A DNA stretch of 64,000 bases from positions 46,222-110,221 of the forward strand of contig JASBRY010000002.1 in assembly GCA_030149165.1 (NCBI GenBank), in the 5' to 3' direction. The notes beneath the pieces were generated by a model, which was not told the origin of the DNA, did no database searches, and saw only the letters and a program-made list of their open reading frames with translations. Shown piece after piece: positions 46,254 to 55,816 of this stretch. Numbering within the stretch: the stretch's first letter is position 1; every line of letters begins with the position of its first letter. The DNA comes from Phycisphaerales bacterium. GTDB lineage: Bacteria > Planctomycetota > Phycisphaerae > Phycisphaerales > UBA1924. Both the position numbers and the translations under genes were made by a program.

Positions 46254-47516
46254 ATGAGTGCCATCGAATCCAATCAGAATCAACTCGAACGCCCGATGTC
46301 CATGTATCCCGACGAGAAGGGTCACTTCGGTGATTTCGGAGGTGTCTATGTCCCCGAAACACTCCACGCCGCGCTCGAGCAGCTGTCTGAAATCTACATG
46401 AAGGTCCAGGACGACCGCGCGTTCTGGGATCGACTCGATGACCTCAACCGTCTCTATGTTGGACGACCAACCCCGCTCTATCGCGCTCCGGGACTTTCAC
46501 GCCGAGCGCGTCACATGAACAAGTTACAAGACTCCGGCGCGACCATCTGGCTCAAACGCGAGGATCTCGCCCACACCGGCGCCCACAAAATCAACAACAC
46601 ACTCGGACAAGCGCTCCTGACTAAGAAGATGAAGAAGAACCGAGTCATCGCCGAAACCGGCGCTGGACAGCACGGCGTAGCAACCGCTACCGCGTGCGCC
46701 CACCTCGGACTCGAGTGCGATGTGTACATGGGATCCGAGGATGTGCGACGACAGCACCTGAATGTCGTCCGCATGAAAATGCTCGGCGCCAATGTCATCC
46801 CTGTTGACTCGGGTTCAAAGACACTCAAAGACGCGACCAACGAAGCGATGCGCGACTGGATGGGATCCGTCGATACCACCCACTACATCCTCGGCTCCGT
46901 CGTTGGACCACACCCATTCCCGATGATCGTCCGCGATTTTCAATCCATCATCGGTCGCGAGACCAAAGCACAATCACTCCGAAACTTCGGACAGATGCCT
47001 GACGCGATCGTTGCGTGCGTCGGAGGTGGTTCTAACGCTGCGGGAATCTTCTACCCATTCGTTGAGGAAGACGAAGTCCGCATGATCGGCGTCGAAGCTG
47101 GAGGACGATCCAGCGAGCAAGGTGAGCACGCCGCCCCGCTCTCCCACGGCAAACCCGGCGTACTCCACGGCTCGATGAGCTATGTACTCCAAGACCCAAA
47201 CGGCCAAACCCAACCAGTCCACTCCTGCAGCGCCGGACTCGACTACCCAGGCGTCGGACCAGAGCACAGCTTCTGGAAGGACAAAGGACGCGTCGAGTAC
47301 ACCAGTGTCACGGATGAGCAAGCACTGGAAGCATTCCTCTGGTGCTGCCGAGACGAAGGAATCATCCCAGCACTCGAGTCTTCGCACGCCGTCGCGTACG
47401 CAGTCCAGCTCGCATCCGAGATGCCCAAAGACACTAACCTCGTCATTAATCTCTCAGGTCGAGGCGACAAGGATGTCGAAGAAGCCTCTCGACTCCTTGC
47501 TGACAAACTCGATTGA
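46254..47516 (+). CDS. trpB: Tryptophan synthase beta subunit
   Basis: 420 residues. PLP enzyme that joins indole and serine. The PLP lysine is in [14 protein letters not shown], phosphate loop [12 protein letters not shown], and the C-terminal SGRGDKD is present. The N-terminus [13 protein letters not shown] is the classical TrpB1 type, the kind that partners with TrpA. trpA is not adjacent. Preceded closely by an MFS gene rather than other trp genes. Confidence 0.95.
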   Translation: MSAIESNQNQLERPMSMYPDEKGHFGDFGGVYVPETLHAALEQLSEIYMKVQDDRAFWDRLDDLNRLYVGRPTPLYRAPGLSRRARHMNKLQDSGATIWLKREDLAHTGAHKINNTLGQALLTKKMKKNRVIAETGAGQHGVATATACAHLGLECDVYMGSEDVRRQHLNVVRMKMLGANVIPVDSGSKTLKDATNEAMRDWMGSVDTTHYILGSVVGPHPFPMIVRDFQSIIGRETKAQSLRNFGQMPDAIVACVGGGSNAAGIFYPFVEEDEVRMIGVEAGGRSSEQGEHAAPLSHGKPGVLHGSMSYVLQDPNGQTQPVHSCSAGLDYPGVGPEHSFWKDKGRVEYTSVTDEQALEAFLWCCRDEGIIPALESSHAVAYAVQLASEMPKDTNLVINLSGRGDKDVEEASRLLADKLD

Positions 47517-47523
47517 TTGGCTC

Positions 47524-49044
47524 TTAACGCGTTGGCCGAGTCACCAAACCACGCACAGGACGCGACACGCGCTCCAAGCGTTTGGTCACCCAAGTGACCG
47601 CGCCGAAGACTGTCCGCAAGCGAAGACGCAGACGCAATCTACGGAGCTGCTCGTCGTCCGGATCATGGCGTAGACCCTGAGTCAACCAGTATCGCGCCCG
47701 GATGTACTGCCGCTGACGGTAATACGCGAGTGCAAGGTTGTGCATCGCCGGAACGAAGCTTGGACGATACTCAAGCGCTTGCTTTGCCGCATCAATACCG
47801 GCTTCGTAGTCTTCGTTTTTGAGTGCCGCGACGCTCAAGCCATGCAACGCTTTGTGTGAGGTCGGGTGCTGTTCGAGTAGAAGCTTGTACACCCGAGTCG
47901 CTTTGTTCATCATCCCCGCAAGGATCAATGTGCGTCCGAGATCCTCAAGCTCTTCTACATCGAGTCGTTGCTTACCAGTTGGCGCGACTTCTTTGCCTTG
48001 AGCACCCTCCCGAGTTCCATCAGCGCCATTGTTCGTAGACTCGTTGGATCCAAGCTTGATTTCCACAATCCCACGATCATCGTTGAGCCGTTGCTCGATG
48101 GATCGCAGTTCCCGGCTCAGCAAGTCCCGAACGCGAGGAAGATCCTCCTCACGCCCACGATCCAAGAGCGTCTTCGCAAGTCGAGCACGAGCGCTCGCGT
48201 ATTCTTTGTCGAGCCGGAGCACCACATCGTAATGCACGAGCGCATCGGCGAGATCACCCTCGATCTCTGCAAGCTCAGCGAGCGCGAAGTGCGCATCAGT
48301 ATTGTCAGGGAACAGTTCAAGCACGCGCCGATACTTTTCACCCGCTTCTTTGTACCGATGCATGTCGACAAGCAACTCACCCAGATCAAGCAGGGTATCG
48401 GGGTCACCCGGATCCACACGGAGTTCCTGCAAGTACAACTGTCGAGCACGCTCAAGCCGACCAAGCCGTGCATATGCATTAGCAAGATGCGCTCGTACGC
48501 GTGGCAATCCTGGATCGAGCCGTGCCGCTTCTCGCAGACACCACACAGCACGCTCGTGATGCTCGCTCTGAAGCAATGCCTCACCCATCACGGCGTACAA
48601 CTCTGGATATTCCGGGTCAACCTGCTGTCCCAGGTAGAACGCTTCCTCCGCGTCTTCAAACCGCTGCAGATCCGTGAGCGCTTCGATCCGATGGACCACG
48701 ATCGCGACATTCATCGGCTCGATTTTCTCCGCCGCATCAAGCCACTGGAGTGCGAGTTCTGGTTTACCCGCGCGGATCAGGTTCACACCTGCGAGCAGCG
48801 TTGAGTTCGCATCCTCGCTGCCATGATCCACATGCAAGCGTGCGCACTGCTTAAATGCCTCGGATGCCGCCTCATAGCGTCCCGCGGCTTCGAGCGTCAA
48901 TCCAAGATTGAACTGCCATTCGGTTTGGTATGGATTCAACGACAGCGCATGCCGAAGCTCCGCCTCCGCTTCATCCCAACGACCAGCGTTGTAGTGCTCG
49001 TGAGCGAGCTCAACATGTTGTTCGGCGTCAACCCAGTCGTTCAT
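47524..49044 (-). CDS. TPR-repeat protein
   Basis: 506 residues from ATG 49044. About ten tetratricopeptide repeats (for example HYNAGRWDEAEAELRHALSL, GEALLQSEHHERAVWCLREA, ALAELAEIEGDLADALVHYD) in two blocks, split by a charged low-complexity stretch near 325-360. The C-terminus is strongly basic (RLRLRLRLR). No signal peptide, so a cytoplasmic scaffold is likely. Tail to tail with trpB, 7 nt apart. Confidence 0.85.
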   Translation of the reverse strand: MNDWVDAEQHVELAHEHYNAGRWDEAEAELRHALSLNPYQTEWQFNLGLTLEAAGRYEAASEAFKQCARLHVDHGSEDANSTLLAGVNLIRAGKPELALQWLDAAEKIEPMNVAIVVHRIEALTDLQRFEDAEEAFYLGQQVDPEYPELYAVMGEALLQSEHHERAVWCLREAARLDPGLPRVRAHLANAYARLGRLERARQLYLQELRVDPGDPDTLLDLGELLVDMHRYKEAGEKYRRVLELFPDNTDAHFALAELAEIEGDLADALVHYDVVLRLDKEYASARARLAKTLLDRGREEDLPRVRDLLSRELRSIEQRLNDDRGIVEIKLGSNESTNNGADGTREGAQGKEVAPTGKQRLDVEELEDLGRTLILAGMMNKATRVYKLLLEQHPTSHKALHGLSVAALKNEDYEAGIDAAKQALEYRPSFVPAMHNLALAYYRQRQYIRARYWLTQGLRHDPDDEQLRRLRLRLRLRTVFGAVTWVTKRLERVSRPVRGLVTRPTR

Positions 49045-49214
49045 GACAAGAACCAACCACTCCCAAACTCATGCCAGACCCACGCTTGGGTCACAGGAAG
49101 AATATTAACCGCTGCGCTACTTTTTCTCAATCCCAAGATCATGCCGGGCAAGGATTTGATCGTCAAACTGGCTGTATTTACCCCAGAAAGCCGACCAATA
49201 ATACAGGGACATCC

Positions 49215-50825
49215 ATGGAACACACCCAGAACCGTCCAATCCGACGCGGCGTCTATGCCCTCATCCTGTCCGCAGGATGCTTGACACAGTGCGCCTGTTC
49301 CAAGAATAACAGCAACGATTGGTTCAGATTCGGCAAGGAATCACCCAAAGAGCAACCTGCCAAGCAAGCTGAGCAACAGACAGCCCAAGACCAACCCCAA
49401 TCAGAAACGCCGTCCTCAGAACCTCCAACCGACGCTCAGACAACCAATGAGCCAGAGCCCATTGCCGAGGTTGAGCAGCCAACACAGAGTTCCAACGAGA
49501 CTCGACCCTCCGCTGCTGAAATTAATGTTGAGGAAATAGTCCAGCTGTACCGCCGTCTCCATGTGGAAATGGACCAGCCGAACCGATCGCAGCTCATTGT
49601 CGAACTGCTCAACGATGAACGCGAACAGGTCAAACTCCTCGGATTCGAACTCGCTTCACGAGACCTTTCTGCTGGCACCACGCTTAGCGCCGAAGCCGCG
49701 AACGCCGCGATCGATTTGCTCCATGATCCGCTCCCAACCATCAGAGTGGGTGCAGCGCGACTTATCAACCGCCTCGCGCTGCCTGATGCGATGACCCTGC
49801 TCACTGATACACTCAACAAGGAGCAAGATGCCAGCGTCGCCGAAGCCCTGCTAAGAGGCATCGAGCGTTGGCCCAACGAGAACGCGAAAGAAAGCGTGCT
49901 CAGGTGGTACCAATCTTCTACCACTGCGAGAGCCGCCGCCGCCAACGCCGCTTGGCAAATCGCCGACCTCGGACTCTGGGATACAACAGAGCACGAATCG
50001 CAAATCCAGTCAGTCTACAGATCCATCCCGGACGACCAACTCACCCAATCAGACTTACGGCTCATCGCGGCGACAGGAACCACCTCCGACATCAATCGAC
50101 TCATCGGACTCGCCCGAAACAGCGAGTATGCAAAGCAATCCGAAGCCGCGAACGCACTCGCGTTCACACCGCTCGGAGTTGACCCACTCATCAACCTCGC
50201 ATCCACTCATCCAAACTTCGCACCAGCCGCGGCTAAGGCGATCGATCGCCACCGCCTCAATCCCAATGGCATCCGCCAGATCGCATTGCTCGATTGGCCG
50301 ACAACCCAAGCCCGCACAGAAACACTGATCCAGCTCTGCGAGAAACTCGATCACGACCAACTCACCACCACCATTAGGCTCACACAGACAGACAACACCA
50401 TCAATGACGCGCTCGCGATCAGACTTCTGAATCGTCTCATCGCTGGCGCTCAGACAGTGTCCCCAAGATCCGCACCAGGCGTCGCGCTGCTCGCACAACT
50501 GGAACTCAAGAACCTTCGCCCAGATCGCGCCCTCGAGGCGATCTCTCTCCTTCCTGACTCCGGACTCGATCCAGATACAGCACTCCGAGTCAACAACACC
50601 TCCGCAGTCTCACACATCCTGCTCGGCGAGTTTGATCACGCCGACCAACTCACCCAATCCCCTCAGAACTGGTTCGAAGCACTCCAACTGCAGAGTGATA
50701 TCAACGCCCAGCTTAAAATCGCATCCGCGATTCAAACTCGATCATTCGAGCTCACCGAAGATCAGCAAGAAACGCTCGACACCTTGCTCGCTCAAGCACA
50801 AAGCTCCACCACGGAGACACCATAA
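49215..50825 (+). CDS. HEAT-repeat lipoprotein (second)
   Basis: 536 residues from ATG 49215. Basic N-terminus, hydrophobic stretch and a candidate lipidated Cys at residue 22 (LSAGC); the match to a lipobox is acceptable but not perfect. A Gln/Pro/Ser-rich linker (about 40-105) follows, then helical HEAT-like repeats (LLGFELASRDLSAGTTLSAE, HDPLPTIRVGAARLINRL). Resembles in layout the lipoprotein at 37217 but is not an obvious copy. First gene of the run to 52976. Confidence 0.75.
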   Translation: MEHTQNRPIRRGVYALILSAGCLTQCACSKNNSNDWFRFGKESPKEQPAKQAEQQTAQDQPQSETPSSEPPTDAQTTNEPEPIAEVEQPTQSSNETRPSAAEINVEEIVQLYRRLHVEMDQPNRSQLIVELLNDEREQVKLLGFELASRDLSAGTTLSAEAANAAIDLLHDPLPTIRVGAARLINRLALPDAMTLLTDTLNKEQDASVAEALLRGIERWPNENAKESVLRWYQSSTTARAAAANAAWQIADLGLWDTTEHESQIQSVYRSIPDDQLTQSDLRLIAATGTTSDINRLIGLARNSEYAKQSEAANALAFTPLGVDPLINLASTHPNFAPAAAKAIDRHRLNPNGIRQIALLDWPTTQARTETLIQLCEKLDHDQLTTTIRLTQTDNTINDALAIRLLNRLIAGAQTVSPRSAPGVALLAQLELKNLRPDRALEAISLLPDSGLDPDTALRVNNTSAVSHILLGEFDHADQLTQSPQNWFEALQLQSDINAQLKIASAIQTRSFELTEDQQETLDTLLAQAQSSTTETP

Positions 50826-50827
50826 AC

Positions 50828-51331
50828 ATGCCCGCGATCATCTTCGCCGTCATCGCCGGACTCTGCTGGGGAATCGGAGAGGTCTGCGCCAAAGCCGTAC
50901 TCCACACCGGGAAGATCGGCCCATTCGCCGCAGTAGCAATCCGTACATCACTCGCACTCCCAATCATCTGGATCGCGTACTGGATCGCTCACAAAGCCGC
51001 CCCCCAATCCGCTGGGAAAGCACTGACAAGGCTCGACACCAAAGAATGGGTGCTGTTGCTCCTCGGATCTGGGGTCATCGCCGGCGCATTTGCAATGATC
51101 GCGTTCTACATCTCCATCTCCATGGGAGAGGTCTCGCGGATGAAGCCCATCGCGTTCTCCGTCGCTCCAGCAAGCGCCGTCCTGCTCGGAGCTCTCTTCC
51201 TCAACGAACCACTCACCCCCAGAAAGCTCTTGGCGCTCACCCTGATTCTCACAGGCGTGGTGCTCCTGGGCACGAAAAAACCCACCAGACCAGATTTATC
51301 GTCTCCACAAACACCCACACAAACCCAATAG
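50828..51331 (+). CDS. EamA-type transporter, half-size
   Basis: 167 residues with five membrane segments, about half of a normal ten-segment drug/metabolite transporter. One EamA repeat is clear (AGLCWGIGEVCAKAVL, GEVSRMKPIAFSVAPASAVLLGALFLNEPLT, LLALTLILTGVVLLG). Such half-size proteins act as dimers. Starts 2 nt after the lipoprotein stop. The polar tail is Thr/Pro/Gln-rich. Substrate unknown. Confidence 0.82.
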   Translation: MPAIIFAVIAGLCWGIGEVCAKAVLHTGKIGPFAAVAIRTSLALPIIWIAYWIAHKAAPQSAGKALTRLDTKEWVLLLLGSGVIAGAFAMIAFYISISMGEVSRMKPIAFSVAPASAVLLGALFLNEPLTPRKLLALTLILTGVVLLGTKKPTRPDLSSPQTPTQTQ

Positions 51332-51425
51332 CAACCCGACGAGCGACCGTCTACCATACAGACCAGCCGGACGGACCCGGCTCATCAATACATGGGCACC
51401 GAAAGCCCGAACCAAAGGACACGCC

Positions 51426-51812
51426 ATGACCAGAGATGAGATCCTCGAAAAAATCCGTGAAATCCTCGTTGACGCGCTCGCCGTAGACGACGATGAGGTC
51501 ACACCAGAGGCAACCCTCATCGGAGACCTCGGCGCCGAGTCCATCGATATCCTCGACATCACCTTCAAGCTCGAACAAGAGTTCGGTTTCAAAATCGCAC
51601 AAGGCGAGCTCTTCCCGGAAGGCATCACCCAAGATCCAGAGTATGTCCAAGACGGCAAAGTCACCGCAAAGGGACTCGAGATGCTCAAAGAGCGCGGCCC
51701 ACACTTCGACATGGCTTCCCTCGAAGCCGACCCATCCGTCGAGAATGTCCGCAAGATCTTCACCGTCGATGCACTCATCAACTTCTGTGAACAGAAGCTC
51801 CAAGCCGCCTGA
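51426..51812 (+). CDS. Acyl carrier protein (extended)
   Basis: 128 residues; classical ACPs have about 80. The phosphopantetheine serine is in LGAESIDILDITFKLEQEF. The C-terminal part has an additional stretch (GITQDPEYVQDGKV...MLKERGPHFDMASLEADP) between the usual helices before the closing DALINFCEQKL. AAAGGA precedes the ATG. Followed by a FabZ-like gene, so probably dedicated to a special fatty acid or lipid rather than bulk synthesis. Confidence 0.88.
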   Translation: MTRDEILEKIREILVDALAVDDDEVTPEATLIGDLGAESIDILDITFKLEQEFGFKIAQGELFPEGITQDPEYVQDGKVTAKGLEMLKERGPHFDMASLEADPSVENVRKIFTVDALINFCEQKLQAA

Positions 51813-51845
51813 TCACGACCATCGCCCCTACCCTGAGGACCAGTC

Positions 51846-52379
51846 ATGCGATGGATGTGGATCGATCGGGTTATTGAACTTGAACCCAAACAGAAACTCG
51901 TCGCCATCAAGCACATCTCGATGGCCGAGGATCATCTCCACGACCACTTCGCCGCGACCGACAAAAGACCCCCGCTTCCAGTGATGCCCATGTCCCTCAT
52001 CGTCGAAGGCATGGCCCAAACCGCAGGCATCCTCGTCGGACACGCATCGGACTTCAAAGAGAAAGTCGTCCTTGCGAAAGTCGCCAAAGCAACGCTCTCT
52101 AAAGACCCCACTCCGGGATGCACGCTCCGCTACACCGCGACCATCGATCGCTTCACTGACTCCGGCGCTTCGACCAACGGCGTTGTCGATCTGTACGACC
52201 CAACCACCAGTTATCTGGACCAAGAGCCCGCACAACCCGAACGGATCGGGGAAATCAACCTGATTTTCTCCCATCTTGATCGCAACGCCGCCGGAACGCA
52301 GTACCCTGAAGAGAACTTTGTGTTCAGCGATTCCTTCCGCACGCTCTTGCGAACCAGCGGCATCGAATCGTCGTTCTAG
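51846..52379 (+). CDS. FabZ/FabA-like hot-dog dehydratase
   Basis: 177 residues, a single hot-dog domain. The segment HLHDHFAATDKRPPLPVMPMSLIVEGMAQTAG aligns with the FabZ active-site region: H in place of the catalytic His, PVMP, and Glu in IVEGMAQ. Residues between His and PVMP differ from the FFPGHFP norm. Probably removes water from, or binds, acyl chains on the neighbouring ACP; 33 nt separate the genes. No ketosynthase is nearby in the window. Confidence 0.8.
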   Translation: MRWMWIDRVIELEPKQKLVAIKHISMAEDHLHDHFAATDKRPPLPVMPMSLIVEGMAQTAGILVGHASDFKEKVVLAKVAKATLSKDPTPGCTLRYTATIDRFTDSGASTNGVVDLYDPTTSYLDQEPAQPERIGEINLIFSHLDRNAAGTQYPEENFVFSDSFRTLLRTSGIESSF

Positions 52380-52383
52380 ATCA

Positions 52384-52402
52384 GGACCCTATAATCAGGT
52401 CC
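52384..52402 (+). promoter_or_regulatory. -10 box TATAAT flanked by a dyad
   Basis: A perfect TATAAT (52390-52395) sits between the arms GGACC (52384-52388) and GGTCC (52398-52402). It lies 36 nt before the small lipoprotein ATG. The -35 region is weak, and the dyad placement suggests a repressor site. Tentative. Confidence 0.45.
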
Positions 52403-52430
52403 GGATCAACAGACCAGACTGGAGCCCATC

Positions 52431-52976
52431 ATGGCGATCTCAAACAAACTCACCTCCACACTCCTCGTCGCGTCCATCGTCGCTGTGACAGGACTCACCG
52501 CGTGCGCTCCCCGCGAGGTTGATCGCACCGAACGCCGCGTGCACACCGCACACCGAGGGGTCGCGTACAAACGACTCATCCTCACACTCAACGAAGCCAA
52601 CGCACTCGCGTTCCGCGCCAACGAGTACGCCGAGCTTATGTACGAATCCGAAGAAGTGGATGATGAGACCAAAGAAGACGCGATGCGCCTCGTCGATGAA
52701 ACCAAAGCATTCGCCGACGACATCGAATGGTCACTCGCCAACAACCAGCGCATGACCTGGCACCGCACCGAGATGAACCGACTCTGGGGCAAGTTCAAGA
52801 AGCTCTACCCAGAAGACAAGGACTTCGCCAACGACTACACCACATGGTCGATGCGCAAGCCCACCCCGAAGCTCCGTCTCAAGAAAAACTACGCCGAGAA
52901 CTACGGCATCGAAAAGACCAAACCACGCTGGGACGACCTCCAACCAGTCATCCGCGAGTTCTACGAGACCGAGTAA
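52431..52976 (+). CDS. Small helical lipoprotein
   Basis: 181 residues. Signal peptide with lipobox LTAC (GLTACAPRE). The mature part is helical and highly charged, with alternating acidic and basic residues and no family recognised. GGAG precedes the ATG. A terminator follows 24 nt after the stop. Could be outer- or inner-membrane attached. Confidence 0.8.
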   Translation: MAISNKLTSTLLVASIVAVTGLTACAPREVDRTERRVHTAHRGVAYKRLILTLNEANALAFRANEYAELMYESEEVDDETKEDAMRLVDETKAFADDIEWSLANNQRMTWHRTEMNRLWGKFKKLYPEDKDFANDYTTWSMRKPTPKLRLKKNYAENYGIEKTKPRWDDLQPVIREFYETE

Positions 52977-53000
52977 GATCATCCAAATCTCAAAACACAA

Positions 53001-53033
53001 AGAGCCGGATCACAAACGATCCGGCCCTCTTTC
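53001..53033. terminator. Shared terminator between convergent genes
   Basis: Stem CCGGATC (53005-53011) / GATCCGG (53018-53024) with 6-nt loop, extended by AGAG/CTCT with a small bulge and followed by TTTCT rightward; leftward it is followed by CTCTTTGTGTTTT. Fits both the lipoprotein and the prepilin-like gene. Confidence 0.75.
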
Positions 53034-53045
53034 TATGCGCACAAC

Positions 53046-54089
53046 TCAATCGTAATCAATCCCCGACAGCCCACCCTTCGTCCATCGGAATCGCAAATCC
53101 AGCTTCGTCCGATCTCCGAGCCCACCCAACGGATGCGGGAAGGTATCGAGCGGCACATACGACTGCTCCCAGACCCCATCCGGATTCCCTTCGTCAAACG
53201 CCGAGTGCGCGTCCCCCACCTTCATTTGTCGCACCGACCCATCGAAGAATGCCATATTGATCATCGCATCGGGATACGCTGCGTAGATCCCCTTTTTGCT
53301 CGTGAACCGATCGAACTCCTCATACATGAACACCTTCTGTGAGGGATACTTCACCTCCGTCATGTTCCGCTTTCCTACCGTCTTCTCCGACTCCCCCATC
53401 ACCAAATGATGCGGCGACTCCGCCGAGGGGGTGTACTGCGGATCAACATCATCCACCCACGCATGCGGCACCACCTGATACGAAGACCCAAACGCCCACA
53501 ACTGCTTCACCGAATGGTCGAGCCACATCGGATCGGTGTCATACCCCGCCTCTTTCGGCATCCCCTTCCCGTATGGCACATCTGAGTCCTTACCCAAATA
53601 CCAAAGCGGATGCTCCTGCCACTCGTTCAGATTCTTATCAGTCGGCGAAGCCGCGATCGGTTCGGGTTGTCGATCGGTGAGGTAATCAAGCAAAACAAGA
53701 TGAGAGTATCGATGCGACACATTGATTGACTTTGGCACTTCAATGCGGCTTTCACCCTTGATTCTTCCAGTCCCTCTCATCAAAATATTCTGTACCTGAA
53801 AAGCAAATGACTCTTCATTAGTCTCTGGAACATTTATTTGCCCAGCTCGCTCGAAGCCAATGTAAGTCTGCCCCTTTTCCCACCCAAAATGAAAGATACG
53901 GCCATCGACATCCCCCGCATAGTTCGCCGCTCCAGTATTGAGCGATCGAAGATTTGCTTGCGCTACAACATTTACTGAACACCCCTTCCTACCGATTGCC
54001 GGCATAAATATGCCAATTAGTAGCACGACTACTACAAATACCGCCAGCAACTCATAAATCGTAAATCCACGCCGAACTTCACCGCTCAT
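53046..54089 (-). CDS. Prepilin-type N-terminal cleavage/methylation protein
   Basis: 347 residues from ATG 54089, 5 nt after AAAGGGG; ATG 54104 is the longer option. The class III signal is RRGFTIYELLAVFVVVVLLIGIF, cleaved before Phe in known pseudopilins, with Glu at +5. The large soluble part ends with INMAFFDGSVRQMKVGD, as in the planctomycete DUF1559-like pseudopilins. No pilus assembly genes are near. Base composition through about 53760-54060 is more AT-rich than around it. Confidence 0.85.
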   Translation of the reverse strand: MSGEVRRGFTIYELLAVFVVVVLLIGIFMPAIGRKGCSVNVVAQANLRSLNTGAANYAGDVDGRIFHFGWEKGQTYIGFERAGQINVPETNEESFAFQVQNILMRGTGRIKGESRIEVPKSINVSHRYSHLVLLDYLTDRQPEPIAASPTDKNLNEWQEHPLWYLGKDSDVPYGKGMPKEAGYDTDPMWLDHSVKQLWAFGSSYQVVPHAWVDDVDPQYTPSAESPHHLVMGESEKTVGKRNMTEVKYPSQKVFMYEEFDRFTSKKGIYAAYPDAMINMAFFDGSVRQMKVGDAHSAFDEGNPDGVWEQSYVPLDTFPHPLGGLGDRTKLDLRFRWTKGGLSGIDYD

Positions 54090-54193
54090 CGCGTCCCCTT
54101 TCATTCGGATTCAGCACGCATGAGACCAACCCCAAATCACGAGCCGAGCGTGCTCCATCGGAACTATCCGTAACTCCTCACCAACGGTTCCGC

Positions 54194-55228
54194 TCACACT
54201 TCCATCAGCAACCGCCGGATCGTCTCTGGAGTCTCACCCTGTCCCGTACGAGCGCTCAGCAAAGCCGTGTGCCCCATTGCAAGCACCGACGCATGATCGA
54301 CCGGAGATCGCACAGGTCCCACTCCAGAACACAGCTGGATCAACTGCTCCGTCAACCGCATCGAAGACGGATCAACCGCCTCGTCCCGCTCGATCACGAA
54401 CGAGTCGATCTCCTTGCCATCAAGATCAAACCTCGTAAACCCCTCATCGCGCAATCGGATCTGCCCCTCATCACCAAGCGCATCGATCATCAATCCCGAT
54501 CGTCCGACCTGATCCGAGACCTGCATGAGCACGCCGCGCCCATCGGACATCCGCAGATGCGCCGCGAGCACGCCGTGCAGTTCACGCAGCGACTGTCCTG
54601 GGAGCTGATGCAATCCCGCCGAGGATGCGCCCTGATACGACGCATCGATCATCTCAGGGACTCCAACGAGCGTGCGCACCAGATCCATGACCTCGAACAC
54701 ACGCGCCCCGAGCGAGCCATAGACCTTCGGTGCCACGAGTGAAACATTGAGTGATCGGATCGGACCGAAGGTTTCGAGCGTCGCCATCATTTCATCAATC
54801 AGCCGGCCTCGCCGGATCATCGGGACCACACGCACGAACTCCCCGAACGCGCCAGTGTGCAGCGCCTCCGTCCAGCTCGTCCCAGAGATCACCGTCGCTT
54901 CACCTGGGATCGGCTCGAGCGTCGCGACCGCAACCTCCCGACTGTGCGCTCGCTGGAGAGCCGCCAGATCGTGTTCCAGATCCTGCTGTCCGAACGATCC
55001 TGGAGCCGCGAGCAGCATCAGATCCGGATCCTCGCTGCTGAGCATGTGTCTGAGATCATCCTGGACCGGACATCCGAACCCCTGCGCTACTGTGCCGGAT
55101 TGTGCCGAAACCGGACATCCCGCCCCCACAACCTCGATCCCGCCCGCAGACAGCACCGCTGCGAGCATCTCCACCTGCTCGGGAATCGCCCAAACCATCG
55201 CACTTGTTGCTCCCCGATCGGCACTCAT
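54194..55228 (-). CDS. Gfo/Idh/MocA-like protein
   Basis: About 344 residues from ATG 55228; ATG 55243 or 55198 are alternatives, and anything further upstream runs into the RNase P RNA gene. The N-terminal part resembles a Rossmann domain without a standard GxGxxG (MVWAIPEQVEMLAAVL, MLLAAPGSFG). The C-terminal part has the beta-sheet and tail of Gfo/Idh-type oxidoreductases (PVDHASVLAMGHTALLSARTGQ). It may be an inactive or divergent member. Identification is moderate. Confidence 0.55.
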   Translation of the reverse strand: MSADRGATSAMVWAIPEQVEMLAAVLSAGGIEVVGAGCPVSAQSGTVAQGFGCPVQDDLRHMLSSEDPDLMLLAAPGSFGQQDLEHDLAALQRAHSREVAVATLEPIPGEATVISGTSWTEALHTGAFGEFVRVVPMIRRGRLIDEMMATLETFGPIRSLNVSLVAPKVYGSLGARVFEVMDLVRTLVGVPEMIDASYQGASSAGLHQLPGQSLRELHGVLAAHLRMSDGRGVLMQVSDQVGRSGLMIDALGDEGQIRLRDEGFTRFDLDGKEIDSFVIERDEAVDPSSMRLTEQLIQLCSGVGPVRSPVDHASVLAMGHTALLSARTGQGETPETIRRLLMEV

Positions 55229-55276
55229 AACCCCATGATACATAAAAACAAAGAACCCCGCACACCATTTTGGCGA

Positions 55277-55282
55277 TAGAAT
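55277..55282 (+). promoter_or_regulatory. -10 box of the RNase P RNA gene
   Basis: TAGAAT, 8 nt before the predicted 5' end of the RNA at 55291. No good -35 is seen. Confidence 0.5.
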
Positions 55283-55290
55283 ACCAGCAA

Positions 55291-55749
<459 letters not shown>

Positions 55750-55757
55750 CAGCCGCA

Positions 55758-55804
55758 AAAACGCACCCCCTTGGGAACACCAAGGGGGTGCGGCCATTTT
55801 TGTG
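55758..55804 (+). terminator. Intrinsic terminator of rnpB
   Basis: Near-perfect 13-bp stem CGCACCCCCTTGG / CCAAGGGGGTGCG with loop GAACA, followed after a short spacer by TTTTT. Confidence 0.9.
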
Positions 55805-55816
55805 TTTCAGGTTCAC

